Assembly (NCBI RefSeq): GCF_008014645.1
Contig: NZ_VOWY01000014.1
Coordinates: 1 to 63,996, forward strand
DNA length: 63,996 nt
Source: Collinsella sp. BA40
GTDB taxonomy: Bacteria > Actinomycetota > Coriobacteriia > Coriobacteriales > Coriobacteriaceae
Direction of reading: 5' to 3'
Below, piece after piece: positions 28,719-37,446 of this stretch. Each line of letters begins with the position of its first letter. Position 1 is the stretch's first letter. The notes below the pieces were generated by a model. The model searched no databases. It had not been told where the DNA came from and saw only the letters and a list, made by a program, of their open reading frames with translations. Position numbers and translations under genes: made by a program.

Positions 28719-30065
28719 CTAGCGCGTGTAGATGCTGTCGAGGGGCTGGGCTATGATCCAGTCGAGTTCAGCATCGAGTTCGGAGATGTGCTTGGCGCGC
28801 AGGCCGTCGGCGAGTTCGCCGCGCACCATGACGTGGGTGACGTCGCGCAGGGCTGATAGGTCGTCGAGCGGGTTGCGCTGCGTGGTGATGATGTTGGCTT
28901 CTTTCCCGACCTCGATAGAGCCGGTGGTATGTCCGAGGCCAAGGAGCTCGGCGTTGCCGAGCGTGGCGCGGTGGAGCGCGAAGGCGTTGGATGCACCGGT
29001 GTAGTTGGCGAAGTAGGCGATTTCACGCCACATGTCGTACTGGGTGACATACGGGCAGCTTGAATCGGTTCCGAGGCCTATGGGGATGCCGGCTTCGAGT
29101 GCTTGGCGAGCGCTTTGGATGATGCCGGCGCAGACGATGTCGCCATTGATCTTCTGGACCTCGGTGGAGCGCGTCTTTTCGGGGTCGAGCTTGGCGAACG
29201 GCAGAGCGGGGGAGATGGTGCAGGTAAGGGATGCGGGCCGGCCGTGCAGCTGGTGGGCGCTACGTTGGTAGAGCTCGATGATCTGCGGCGTCATGGGGGC
29301 GCCGTGCTCGATGGTGTCGACGCCCGCTTCGAGCGCGACCCGAACGCCTTCGGTGCTTTCGACATGGGCCATGACGGGCAGGCCGAGGCTGTGTGCAGCC
29401 CCGCATGCCGCCGCCGCGATATCCGGCTGCATGCGCAGGACGCCTGGTTCGCCGGGCTCGACTGCGTCGAACACGCCGCCGGTGACGAAGAGCTTGATGA
29501 CGTCGGCGCCGCGCGCGACGAGTTCTTGGACCTGTGCGGCGGCTTCGCGGGGCGTGGTGACGATGCTGGCGAATAGCCCGGCGCCATGGCCCTGGGGAAC
29601 GGTGATGCCGCAGCCGGGGGCGATGATGCGCGGTCCGAGATAGTTGCCGGCATTGATGGCATCGCGCACGGCTATGTCGCACATGAGCGGGTCGCCCGCA
29701 CCGCGGAGCGTGGTAACGCCGCTGGCGAGCTGGGTTTGCGCGCTGCTTTTGAGAATGCGGCGGACGATGGCGCGGCCGAGTTTGTTGTCGAAGCGTTTCA
29801 TGAGCGCGCCCGCGTTGCCCGCGGAGACGGGCTTGCCCGATCCGCACAGGTGGACGTGCATGTTGATGAGGCCGGGCATGAGGTAGGCGCCATCGACGTC
29901 GATGATCTGGGCGTCGCGCGGGATGGGCGCGCGATCGTCGGGACCCACATAGGTGATGGACCCTCGCTCGACGATGACGGTGGTGTTTGGGATGGGCTGC
30001 ATCTCGGGACGGCCGTCGAGTACGTTGGCATGTATGAAGGCGTAGCGGGGGGATTGGGTGGCCAT
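28719..30065 (-). CDS. Metal-dependent amidohydrolase (imidazolonepropionase/prolidase-like)
   Basis: A 448-residue amidohydrolase-superfamily enzyme. Metal ligands are visible: HVH in MPGLINMHVHLCG, a Lys in VIKLFVTGG (the usual carboxylated Lys position), His in VMAHVES, His in TIEHGAP, and Asp in GLGTDSSCPY. The end (LGHTTGSIEVGKEANIITTQRNP) is the composite beta-domain typical of this branch. The substrate is probably an acyl-peptide or N-acyl amino acid; cytosolic. Start MATQSP at 30065 is preferred over 30125, since the extra 20 residues look unconserved, although neither ribosome site is strong. Confidence 0.9.
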   Translation of the reverse strand: MATQSPRYAFIHANVLDGRPEMQPIPNTTVIVERGSITYVGPDDRAPIPRDAQIIDVDGAYLMPGLINMHVHLCGSGKPVSAGNAGALMKRFDNKLGRAIVRRILKSSAQTQLASGVTTLRGAGDPLMCDIAVRDAINAGNYLGPRIIAPGCGITVPQGHGAGLFASIVTTPREAAAQVQELVARGADVIKLFVTGGVFDAVEPGEPGVLRMQPDIAAAACGAAHSLGLPVMAHVESTEGVRVALEAGVDTIEHGAPMTPQIIELYQRSAHQLHGRPASLTCTISPALPFAKLDPEKTRSTEVQKINGDIVCAGIIQSARQALEAGIPIGLGTDSSCPYVTQYDMWREIAYFANYTGASNAFALHRATLGNAELLGLGHTTGSIEVGKEANIITTQRNPLDDLSALRDVTHVMVRGELADGLRAKHISELDAELDWIIAQPLDSIYTR

Positions 30066-30219
30066 GGGGTCCGAGCTTTCTCTTGGGGCTTCATCGTTGT
30101 GATTGCGTGCAGATGACGGATGCATACGTGTGGTTTAGTGTACACCCGTTGCCCATCGGGCTTGAAAACGGATGCTACGGATGCTGGAAGGGGACTTATG
30201 TACGAGGCGCTGCGCTACG

Positions 30220-30257
30220 AAAAGCGGCCGTCGGTCTGCGTGAGACCGACGGCCGCT
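30220..30257 (-). terminator. Terminator of the zinc-ribbon membrane-protein gene
   Basis: A perfect 15-base stem (30223-30237 with 30243-30257), loop GCGTG; on the minus strand T residues follow. Confidence 0.85.
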
Positions 30258-30283
30258 GGACGCATGCGTATGCACGGAGATTA

Positions 30284-30769
30284 TCAGGATTGTTTCTCTA
30301 CCTTGGTGCCGCACTTGGGGCATGTGACGCGGATACGGCCCTTGCCGCGCGGGACGGAGAGGATGGAGCCGCAGCTCTTGCAGCGGAAGAACAGATTGTC
30401 GTTGCGCTCGCGCCACATACGCTGGGCGGTGCGCTTGGCGCGGTTGAATTCGACGCCTGCTTGCGGAGCGGCGGAGCTGGCGGAGCGGCTCGATGCCGCC
30501 GCGCCCTTGCCCTGCGAAAGGGGCGCCAGGAACGAGCCGACAGCGGGGACCTTGGCGACGAGGTCGAGGTACACGGCGTTCTCGCGCTTGCGCGCGGCGA
30601 TGTTCTTGGAGAAGGCGCGGAGCAGCGCGATGATGACCACCGCCAGGGCGATCCATGTGAGAACGGAAAGCTTGGCGAGCGACCCGATGAGGGCGAGCAG
30701 CATACTCAGGACGCCGAGGCCGATGGTGAGGTCGTCGACGCCGTAGCGATCTTTCATAAATTCTTGCAT
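30284..30769 (-). CDS. Membrane protein with C-terminal zinc ribbon
   Basis: A 161-residue protein with two adjacent hydrophobic helices (about 14-34 and 37-52), a basic linker with Ser/Ala-rich sequence, and a C-terminal zinc ribbon formed by CKSCGS and CPKCGTK, 20 or so residues apart. The ribbon probably faces the cytosol. I do not recognise a named family; similar short zinc-ribbon membrane proteins are common and uncharacterised in Coriobacteriia. It is monocistronic, with its own terminator, and ends in TGA, rare in this window. Confidence 0.8.
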   Translation of the reverse strand: MQEFMKDRYGVDDLTIGLGVLSMLLALIGSLAKLSVLTWIALAVVIIALLRAFSKNIAARKRENAVYLDLVAKVPAVGSFLAPLSQGKGAAASSRSASSAAPQAGVEFNRAKRTAQRMWRERNDNLFFRCKSCGSILSVPRGKGRIRVTCPKCGTKVEKQS

Positions 30770-30852
30770 GAGTGGCTCCTTATACAGCGGCTAGCTTCAC
30801 AGCTATACCCCATGCTACGACATATGGGCGCAAGGCGTCATCAAAAGTGCAA

Positions 30853-30884
30853 AACGACCATCCGCTTGGAGCGGGATGGTCGTT
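30853..30884 (-). terminator. Terminator of the copper operon
   Basis: AACGACCATCCGC pairs with GCGGGATGGTCGTT (one bulge). On the minus strand the stem is followed by a short T run, 20 bases after the csoR stop. Confidence 0.75.
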
Positions 30885-30905
30885 GTGACGATGATGCCGC
30901 CCGGG

Positions 30906-31178
30906 CTATTTGGCGAGCTTTTCGATGATGCGCTCGACCTCCTCGATCTTCTGGGCGCGTTCTTGCTCGGACCCCGAGGATGCGGCCTCGGCGACGCAGT
31001 GCTCGATGTGCGCCTTGAGGACGTCGGCGTTGATGCGGCCGATCAGCGATTGCGTTGCCATGAGCTGTGTTGATATATCGATGCAATAGCGATCGTCCTC
31101 GACCATTTTGATGATGCCGTCCATCTGGCCGCGCGCGGTTTTAAGCAGGCGCAGCGTGCGTTCGCGGTCTGCCATCAT
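30906..31178 (-). CDS. csoR: CsoR-type copper-sensing repressor
   Basis: A 90-residue all-helical metal-sensing repressor. The Cu(I) ligands have the exact CsoR spacing: Cys32 (RYCIDIS), His57 and Cys61 (HIEHC). It is the third gene of copA-copZ-csoR, 9 bases after copZ, so it is autoregulated if the operator upstream of copA is its target. The alternative DUF156 members (RcnR, FrmR) differ in ligand pattern. Confidence 0.93.
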   Translation of the reverse strand: MMADRERTLRLLKTARGQMDGIIKMVEDDRYCIDISTQLMATQSLIGRINADVLKAHIEHCVAEAASSGSEQERAQKIEEVERIIEKLAK

Positions 31179-31187
31179 GGGCTGCCC

Positions 31188-31409
31188 CTATGCGACTTCG
31201 ATGGAGACGATGCGGAAGGTGGTGCCCGCGGATGCAAACGCGCCGGCCAGCTCATCGGCGTGGAGCTGGCGCGCGGACTCGACGATGACGGTCTGGGTCT
31301 CATGATCGGCTTCGGCGTCGGTGACGCCGGGAAGCTTCAGCAGCTCGGTTTCGACGGCGGCGTCGCAGTGTCCGCACATGAGGCCCTCGGTAGCGATGCG
31401 GTATTCCAT
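31188..31409 (-). CDS. copZ: CopZ-like heavy-metal-associated protein
   Basis: A 73-residue single HMA domain with the metal-binding loop GLMCGHCDAAVE. It is a probable copper chaperone that hands Cu(I) to CopA or CsoR in the cytosol. It lies 60 bases after copA and directly before csoR. The sequence MxCxxC has His in the third position, a variant seen in some chaperones and in HMA domains of transporters. Confidence 0.9.
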   Translation of the reverse strand: MEYRIATEGLMCGHCDAAVETELLKLPGVTDAEADHETQTVIVESARQLHADELAGAFASAGTTFRIVSIEVA

Positions 31410-31469
31410 GATGGTTCCTTTCTTTCTACGACGGAGCTGGGTCCGTCGCCTTGTGGAGCAAAGGGTGCG

Positions 31470-33779
31470 CTAGGAGCGCGGCTCGAATCGGTGCAGGCGC
31501 AGGGCGTTTCCCACGACGCAGAGCGACGAGAGACTCATGGCCGCCGCGCCGAACATGGGCGAGAGCTGCCAGCCGAGCCAGGGAAAGAAGACGCCGGCGG
31601 CCAGCGGGATGCCGAGGGAATTGTAGAACAGCGCCCAGAAAAGGTCCTGCTTGATGTTCCTGATGACGGCGCGGGACAATTCGATGGCGCGCGCGACGTC
31701 GACGAGGTCGCCGTGCATGAGGATGACGTCGGCGCCGTCTTTGGCGATATCGGCGCCCGTTCCGATGGCGATGCCGACATCGGCCCGTGCGAGGGCGGGG
31801 GAGTCGTTGATTCCGTCGCCCACCATGGCGACGCGCCGACCGGCGTTCTGCATCTCGCGCACGACGCGCTCCTTATCTTGGGGGAGCACGTCGGCGATGA
31901 CGCTGGCGATGCCGACGCGGCGGGCTATAGCGTGCGCTGTGAGCTCGTTGTCGCCGGTGAGCATGAGTGCTTCGACCCCGAGGGCGTCGAGGGCGCGAAC
32001 GGCCGCGGCGCTCGTGGGCTTGATTTCGTCGGCGACGGTGATCGTGCCCACGAGCTCCCCGTTTTTTGCAAAGAAGAGCGGCGATTCCCCCTCGCGGGCG
32101 AAGCTGTCGCGGGCTTGCTCGTCGACGGCGATTCCAAGGTCGGCCATGAGCCGGGCGTTGCCCGCCGCGATAGCGTTTGCGCCCTCGCGTGCCGTGACGC
32201 CCCGGCCCGGAACGGCTTGGAAGTCATCGACCGTGCGGGCGACGATGCCGCGCTCGTCGGCATAGGCCATGATGGCCTCGGCAAGAGGATGCTCGCTGCG
32301 TTTTTCCAGCGCTGCTGCGAGTTTGATCAGCCCCTTTTCGGTTATGGCGGCGGAGCCGTCCGGGCGGCGCGCGGGGATGACGCGAGCGACGACGGGCGCG
32401 CCCTGTGTGATGGTGCCGGTCTTGTCGAGAACGACGGCGTCGACGGACTGCAGGGCTTCGAGCGCTTCGGCCGTTTTGAACAGGACGCCCATCTCGGCGC
32501 CTTTACCGGTGCCCACCATGATGGCGACGGGCGTGGCAAGGCCCAGCGCGCATGGACAGCTGATGACGACGACGGCGACGGCCGCGGTGAGCGCTTCGTT
32601 GGCGTCGCCGGTTATGACGAGCCAGGCGACGAGCGTGATGAGGGCGATGGCGAGTACGGCGGGAACGAAAACGCCGGCGACGCGGTCGGCGATGCGGGCG
32701 ATGGGCGCCTTGGTGGCGTTGGCGTCCTCGACGAGTTTGATGATCTGCGCGAGTCCGGTGTCGTCGCCCACGCGCGTTGCACGGAAGGTGAACGATCCGT
32801 TCTTGTTGATGGTTGCGGCGTTTACCGGATCGCCGGGCCGTTTCTCCCGCGGGATCGGCTCGCCCGTGAGAGCGCTTTCGTCGACGGAGCTCGTTCCGTC
32901 CAGCACGATTCCGTCGACGGCGATGGCCTCGCCGGGGCGTACGAGCACGACGTCGCCGGGCTTCAGGTTGTCTGCCGGGATAGTGCGCGTGTCGCCGCTG
33001 GCGTCGACCACGGTAGCCGTCTTCGGTGCGAGGTCGATGAGCTTCTCGATCGCGCCTCCCGTTTTTGACTTCGCCCTGGTTTCAAGGTATTTGCCCACGG
33101 TGACCAGGGTGAGGATCGTGCCGGCGCTCTCGAAATAGAGGTTGTCCATCGCGGTTTGCGCGGCGCCGTGCACATCGCCGCTGGCTAGCTGCTCGGCCAT
33201 GAGGAGCAGGGCGTATACGGACCAGGCGATGCTCGCCCCCGATCCGATGGCGATGAGCGCGTCCATGGTGGGCGCGCGGTGGAGAAGGGATAGGAAGCCG
33301 TTTTTGAAGTACGCGCGATTCGCGAAGACGATGGGGATGAGCAGCAACAGCTCCACGAGGGCGAGCGTCATGGCATGGTCGTGGTCGGCGAGAGGGGCGG
33401 GCAGCGGCCATCCGAGCATATGCCCCATGCCGATATAGAAAAGCGGGATGAGGAACACGAGGGAGACGACGAGGCGGGTGCGCATAGCGCGCGCGGTCTC
33501 CTCGAGCTTCTTCGTGGGGGATGCGGTCCGGGTGGACGCCGTGCGCCCTTGGGTTCCCGGGACCGGCTCGCGTGGTGTGGAGCCGTATCCGGCATGATCG
33601 ACCGCAGAACAGATACGCTGCGCGTCGACGAGCGAATCGTCGAAGTCGACGGTCATGGAGCCGGCGAGCAGGTTGACGGAGACGTCTGCCACGCCGTCGA
33701 GGCGGGCGACTGCTTTTTCCACGTGCGCCTGGCATGCGGCGCAGGTCATGCCGGTGACGTCGAAGGTTTTACGTGCCAT
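31470..33779 (-). CDS. copA: Copper-exporting P-type ATPase CopA
   Basis: A P1B-type ATPase of 769 residues that exports Cu(I). One N-terminal HMA domain carries GMTCAAC (about residues 9-15). Eight transmembrane helices are expected, with the metal-site CPC at residues 408-410 (ISCPCALG) and the phosphorylated Asp in DKTGT at 452; TGE, HP and GDGIND motifs are also visible. ATG at 33779 is chosen because AAGGAGG lies 5 bases upstream; a GTG one codon earlier would be too close. It is the first gene of the operon, with an inverted-repeat CsoR-type operator next to its -10. Confidence 0.96.
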   Translation of the reverse strand: MARKTFDVTGMTCAACQAHVEKAVARLDGVADVSVNLLAGSMTVDFDDSLVDAQRICSAVDHAGYGSTPREPVPGTQGRTASTRTASPTKKLEETARAMRTRLVVSLVFLIPLFYIGMGHMLGWPLPAPLADHDHAMTLALVELLLLIPIVFANRAYFKNGFLSLLHRAPTMDALIAIGSGASIAWSVYALLLMAEQLASGDVHGAAQTAMDNLYFESAGTILTLVTVGKYLETRAKSKTGGAIEKLIDLAPKTATVVDASGDTRTIPADNLKPGDVVLVRPGEAIAVDGIVLDGTSSVDESALTGEPIPREKRPGDPVNAATINKNGSFTFRATRVGDDTGLAQIIKLVEDANATKAPIARIADRVAGVFVPAVLAIALITLVAWLVITGDANEALTAAVAVVVISCPCALGLATPVAIMVGTGKGAEMGVLFKTAEALEALQSVDAVVLDKTGTITQGAPVVARVIPARRPDGSAAITEKGLIKLAAALEKRSEHPLAEAIMAYADERGIVARTVDDFQAVPGRGVTAREGANAIAAGNARLMADLGIAVDEQARDSFAREGESPLFFAKNGELVGTITVADEIKPTSAAAVRALDALGVEALMLTGDNELTAHAIARRVGIASVIADVLPQDKERVVREMQNAGRRVAMVGDGINDSPALARADVGIAIGTGADIAKDGADVILMHGDLVDVARAIELSRAVIRNIKQDLFWALFYNSLGIPLAAGVFFPWLGWQLSPMFGAAAMSLSSLCVVGNALRLHRFEPRS

Positions 33780-33811
33780 CACGGCCTCCTTTCTATTGTT
33801 TACCGATGCTT

Positions 33812-33841
33812 ACTATAGCAGACCACACCCCTGGGGGGTGT
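33812..33841 (-). promoter_or_regulatory. copA promoter -10 and CsoR-type operator
   Basis: On the minus strand the -10 reads TATAGT (33812-33817). Eight bases upstream of it is the palindrome ACACCCC-TGG-GGGGTGT (33825-33841, written on the plus strand), the G/C-core inverted repeat typical of CsoR sites. Repressor binding would block the -35/-10 spacer. Confidence 0.7.
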
Positions 33842-34096
33842 GTAGGAATGACCACAGGCCGGCAAACGTGGGAATTGGGTGCGTATTGCGATACGCGCGC
33901 GGGACATGCCGTTCGCCACCATATACTAGCCGTTGGCGGAATCTGCTCCCTTGCCCCGCGCTCTGGCGCGGCTGGCAAATCTGCCCGTGCGCGGTTCGTC
34001 CTTACCGCTTGCACGTCGTTTTGATATCACGCTTACCTGCGGCTGCGCATGTGAGCCCCCAGTATGGGCGCGCCGCCGCCAGAATGGAACAATTGC

Positions 34097-36115
34097 ATGA
34101 CTGCACAGAATGAAGAGGTCCTGCAGGACACCGAGAACCTGCAGGTCGAAAACGCTGTCGATGAGACGCCCGCGAGCTTCGAGGGGCTCGGCCTCTCCGA
34201 CGAGGTTCTCGCTGCCATCGAGGATCTTGGCTATGAATCCGCTACCCCCATCCAGGCGGGCGCCATCCCCCAGGTGCTCGCCGGTCGCGACCTGCTCGCC
34301 GCCGCCCAGACCGGCACCGGCAAGACGGCCGCCTTCCTGCTGCCGACGATGAGCACCCTGCCGCGCGTGAAGCGCGCCCGCGGTCGCGCGATGTCCGTGG
34401 GCTGCGGTCCGCGCATGCTGATCGTTACGCCGACGCGCGAGCTGGCGCAGCAGATCGATTCCGTATGCAAGAAGATCGCCTACCATACGCGCCATACGGC
34501 CGTGACCGTGGTGGGCGGCGTGTCGTATAACCCGCAGAAGAGCGCCCTCAGGCGCGGCTGCGATATCCTCGTGGCAACGCCCGGCCGCCTGGTCGACCTC
34601 ATCGAGCAGGGCGCCTGCATGCTCGACGAGGTGCAGGTCCTCGTCCTCGACGAGGCCGATCGCATGCTCGACATGGGCTTTTTGCCCGCGGTGCGCCAGA
34701 TCGTTGGTCAGACGCGCGCCGACCGCCAGACCCTGCTGTTTTCGGCGACGCTCGACGAGAAGGAAGTCGGTGCCATCACCTCGCTGGTAAACGATCCCGC
34801 CCGCGTCGAGATCGCTCCGGCCACCTCCACGGCCGAGACCGTCGACCAGTTCCTGCTGCCCGTTTCCGGCGACGCCAAGAACGGCGTGCTCACCGAGATC
34901 CTCAAGCGCGAGGGGACCGAGCGCGTCATCGTGTTCACGCGTACGAAGCGCCGCGCCGACACCTGCTGCCGCCGTTTGGAGCGCGCGGGTATTTCCTGCG
35001 CCGCGATTCATGGCGACCGCAGCCAGGCCCAGCGCGAGCGCGCGTTGAAGGCGTTCCGCCAGGGTCGCTGCGACGTGCTGGTGGCGACCGACGTCCTGGC
35101 GCGCGGTATCGACGTCACCGACGTGCGCTACGTGGTGAACTTCGACGTACCCGAGGAGCCCGTGGACTATATCCACCGCATCGGCCGCACGGGCCGCGCC
35201 GGCGAGATGGGCTGGGCGCTCACGATCGTGACTTCGCAGGATATCGATGAGTTCTTCGACATCGAGGCGCTGATGGGCAAAACCGCCGACCTGTACGACG
35301 CCGAGGGCCTCGATGTGGGCGTGGGCGCCCCCGTGGTCGATCCGGACCGCGTCCCCGCCTCCAAGCCCGCGGGCAAGAAGGCCAAGAAGCGTCGTCGCGC
35401 CAAGGCCGAGGCGCGCTCCGAGCGCTCGGGCAACAGGGGCGGCCGCGGCCGTTCGGCCGATAGCGAGCGCACGGGTCGCAGCGGCGGCGCGGGCGAGCGT
35501 TCCCGCGCCGAGCGCGGTGGCCGTGCCGAGCGCGCCGCCGTAGCGGGTTCTGACGATAAGCGCTTCGAGCGTCCCGAGGGTCCGCACGACGAGGCTGCGG
35601 CCGAGGCTCCCAAGCCCTCGCGCCGCAAGCGTGCGGGCAAGACGCGCGTTCGCGCAGAAGAGGCGACGACGGCGGAACGCGTCGAACGGCCGCGCAAGGA
35701 GGGTCGTCCGTCCGGTCGCGGCGGTCGCTCCAAGGGCGCCTCGAGCGGTCCCGCGCTGCGCGCCCGGGCAGCCGGGGTGTATTTCGGCGAGGTCGAACAG
35801 GACGGCGGCCGTGCTCGCGATGAGCACCGTCGTTCCGGCAACGACCGTTCCCGCTCCGAGCGCGGTCAGCGCTCGCGCGGTAAGCGCGACGCTGGCGGAT
35901 ATCGCTCCGACCGTCCGAATCGCACGCGCAACGGCGAGGAAGTGCTGGCGTCTCCGCGCGATAAACGCGATACGTGGCGCAATTACGACGAGCCGAGCGA
36001 GCGGCGTGGTCGCGGCGGCGCCCGCGGCGGGCGCGCCGGCGGTCGCGACAACCGCGGCAGCTATGCCCCGCGTGGCGGCAGCCGTCGCCCGGGGGACCGC
36101 GGCGGACGTCGATAG
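34097..36115 (+). CDS. DEAD-box RNA helicase with RGG-rich tail
   Basis: A 672-residue DEAD-box helicase. The core (about 35-400) has a Q motif (FEGLGLSDEVLAAIEDLGY), AQTGTGKT, PTRELAQQ, VLDEAD, SAT, and RIGRTGR. From about residue 430 the protein is a basic low-complexity tail of Arg, Gly, Ser and Glu with many RGG, RGR and SER units, ending in GGSRRPGDRGGRR. Such tails bind RNA and help cold-shock or ribosome-assembly helicases (CsdA/RhlE-like). The start at 34097 fits the homology, but its ribosome site is weak. It is monocistronic, ending at a strong terminator. Confidence 0.94.
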   Translation: MTAQNEEVLQDTENLQVENAVDETPASFEGLGLSDEVLAAIEDLGYESATPIQAGAIPQVLAGRDLLAAAQTGTGKTAAFLLPTMSTLPRVKRARGRAMSVGCGPRMLIVTPTRELAQQIDSVCKKIAYHTRHTAVTVVGGVSYNPQKSALRRGCDILVATPGRLVDLIEQGACMLDEVQVLVLDEADRMLDMGFLPAVRQIVGQTRADRQTLLFSATLDEKEVGAITSLVNDPARVEIAPATSTAETVDQFLLPVSGDAKNGVLTEILKREGTERVIVFTRTKRRADTCCRRLERAGISCAAIHGDRSQAQRERALKAFRQGRCDVLVATDVLARGIDVTDVRYVVNFDVPEEPVDYIHRIGRTGRAGEMGWALTIVTSQDIDEFFDIEALMGKTADLYDAEGLDVGVGAPVVDPDRVPASKPAGKKAKKRRRAKAEARSERSGNRGGRGRSADSERTGRSGGAGERSRAERGGRAERAAVAGSDDKRFERPEGPHDEAAAEAPKPSRRKRAGKTRVRAEEATTAERVERPRKEGRPSGRGGRSKGASSGPALRARAAGVYFGEVEQDGGRARDEHRRSGNDRSRSERGQRSRGKRDAGGYRSDRPNRTRNGEEVLASPRDKRDTWRNYDEPSERRGRGGARGGRAGGRDNRGSYAPRGGSRRPGDRGGRR

Positions 36116-36127
36116 GCTATAGACCGT

Positions 36128-36162
36128 ACGGCCGGATAGGGTGCGCCCTATCCGGCCGTTTG
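36128..36162 (+). terminator. Terminator of the DEAD-box helicase gene
   Basis: A perfect 14-base stem (36128-36141 with 36146-36159), loop TGCG, then TTTG. Confidence 0.8.
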
Positions 36163-36256
36163 CGTCTTCGGGTGCGACGTCGGCTGTCATTTCGTGTCAA
36201 CCTATCGCGCCTTGGGGTATTCTCATCGCAACGAATCATACGGGGAAAGGGGCATT

Positions 36257-37339
36257 ATGGATTTCGAGTGTCGGGACGGTCGCCACGCGCCCATGCCCTC
36301 CGAGTCGGATGGCGGGTCCGTCCACGAGGGCACGGCGCCTGCCTCGCGCGCCCGCGCCTTCATCGCCTGGACGCTTGCCGTAGTCGGCACGACGGCGGCC
36401 GTGTTGGGCGCTATGGGCGTCGTCAGCGTCCTGGCCGCGATGCTCGCCACGTGTGTGATGGACGGCGCCGTCTCCGTTTCGGCGGATACGCTCGATCCGT
36501 TCGCCATGGATATCGGCGTGCTCGTCGCCCAGCTTTCGGTCATTGCGATCACGCTGCCGTGGTGGCGCCAGGTGCTCGCGCGTTCGCTCGTAAGCACTCG
36601 TTGCCGCTCCTTGCCGCGGAGGTCGACTGCCGATGTGCTTCGCGCCTGGGTTTCGCTGCTGCTTTTGGGGCTCGGCCTCCAGGTGGTCATCAGTTTGCTG
36701 CTCACCCTTGTATCGCTGATCGCGCCGGTGCTCATCGAGGATTACAACGAGCTGATGGAGGATGCCGGCATCGGCGTGTTGAGTCCGCTTAACGTCTTGA
36801 CTACGGTTATCCTAGCCCCCGTGTCCGAGGAGATCGTATGTCGCGGCATCCTGCTTGAGTACGGTTTGCGGGCGGCGAGCCCCGTATGGCGCTCGCGCGT
36901 CGGCGCGCGCGACACCTCCGTGGGCGCGGTCGCGTTCCTAGCTGGCAATGCGCTGCAGGCTGCGGCGTTCGGCTTCATGCATCTCAACATCGTTCAAGGC
37001 GCATATGCGTTCGCGCTTGGCTTGATCTTGGGTTGGGTGTATTGGAAGACGGGTAAACTGCGCTACGCCGTCGGCCTGCATCTGGCGGTGAACGCGTCCT
37101 CGTTCCTGATCGACCCGCTGTTCGAGCTGAGCGCGTGGCTGCCCGAGTTGGTGGGGACGACGTGGTTCCTGGTGATCGGCATGGGTTCCCTGGTCGGCGG
37201 TGCGTTGCTGTTCGCGCGCGTCTGGTGCTCCGGCGCCCCTGCCGCCCCCGCGTCTCCCGTCGCTTCGCTCGACGGCGCATCGACCGGCGAGCAGCCGGCC
37301 CCTGTCGCTTGCAACGAGGACGTGCTCGGCCCAGAGTGA
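36257..37339 (+). CDS. CPBP family intramembrane metalloprotease
   Basis: A 360-residue multi-pass membrane protein of the CPBP/ABI (Rce1-like) family. About seven to eight hydrophobic helices are visible. The glutamate motif is SEEIVCRG (EExxxR), followed by AAFGFMHL and the final HLAVNASSF, which together build the metal site. Bacterial members are linked to bacteriocin self-immunity and membrane-protein processing; the substrate is unknown here. The ATG at 36257 follows GAAAGGGG. It ends in TGA. A terminator lies between it and the convergent YgiQ gene. Confidence 0.88.
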   Translation: MDFECRDGRHAPMPSESDGGSVHEGTAPASRARAFIAWTLAVVGTTAAVLGAMGVVSVLAAMLATCVMDGAVSVSADTLDPFAMDIGVLVAQLSVIAITLPWWRQVLARSLVSTRCRSLPRRSTADVLRAWVSLLLLGLGLQVVISLLLTLVSLIAPVLIEDYNELMEDAGIGVLSPLNVLTTVILAPVSEEIVCRGILLEYGLRAASPVWRSRVGARDTSVGAVAFLAGNALQAAAFGFMHLNIVQGAYAFALGLILGWVYWKTGKLRYAVGLHLAVNASSFLIDPLFELSAWLPELVGTTWFLVIGMGSLVGGALLFARVWCSGAPAAPASPVASLDGASTGEQPAPVACNEDVLGPE

Positions 37340-37395
37340 TGCCAGGGGAGCGGGTTCGCCTGCCGCGCGCCTACCCCTTGCTTGCGAATGATTTC

Positions 37396-37446
37396 GGCCC
37401 CGCCGCCTTCCGTCCGATCGTGACGAAGGGCGGCGGGGTCGTTTTT
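37396..37446 (+). terminator. Terminator of the CPBP gene, overlapping the YgiQ stop
   Basis: A long stem (GGCCCCGCCGCCTTC with GAAGGGCGGCGGGGTC, minor mismatch) and five T residues. The T-tract overlaps the complementary stop codon of the convergent gene. Confidence 0.8.
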
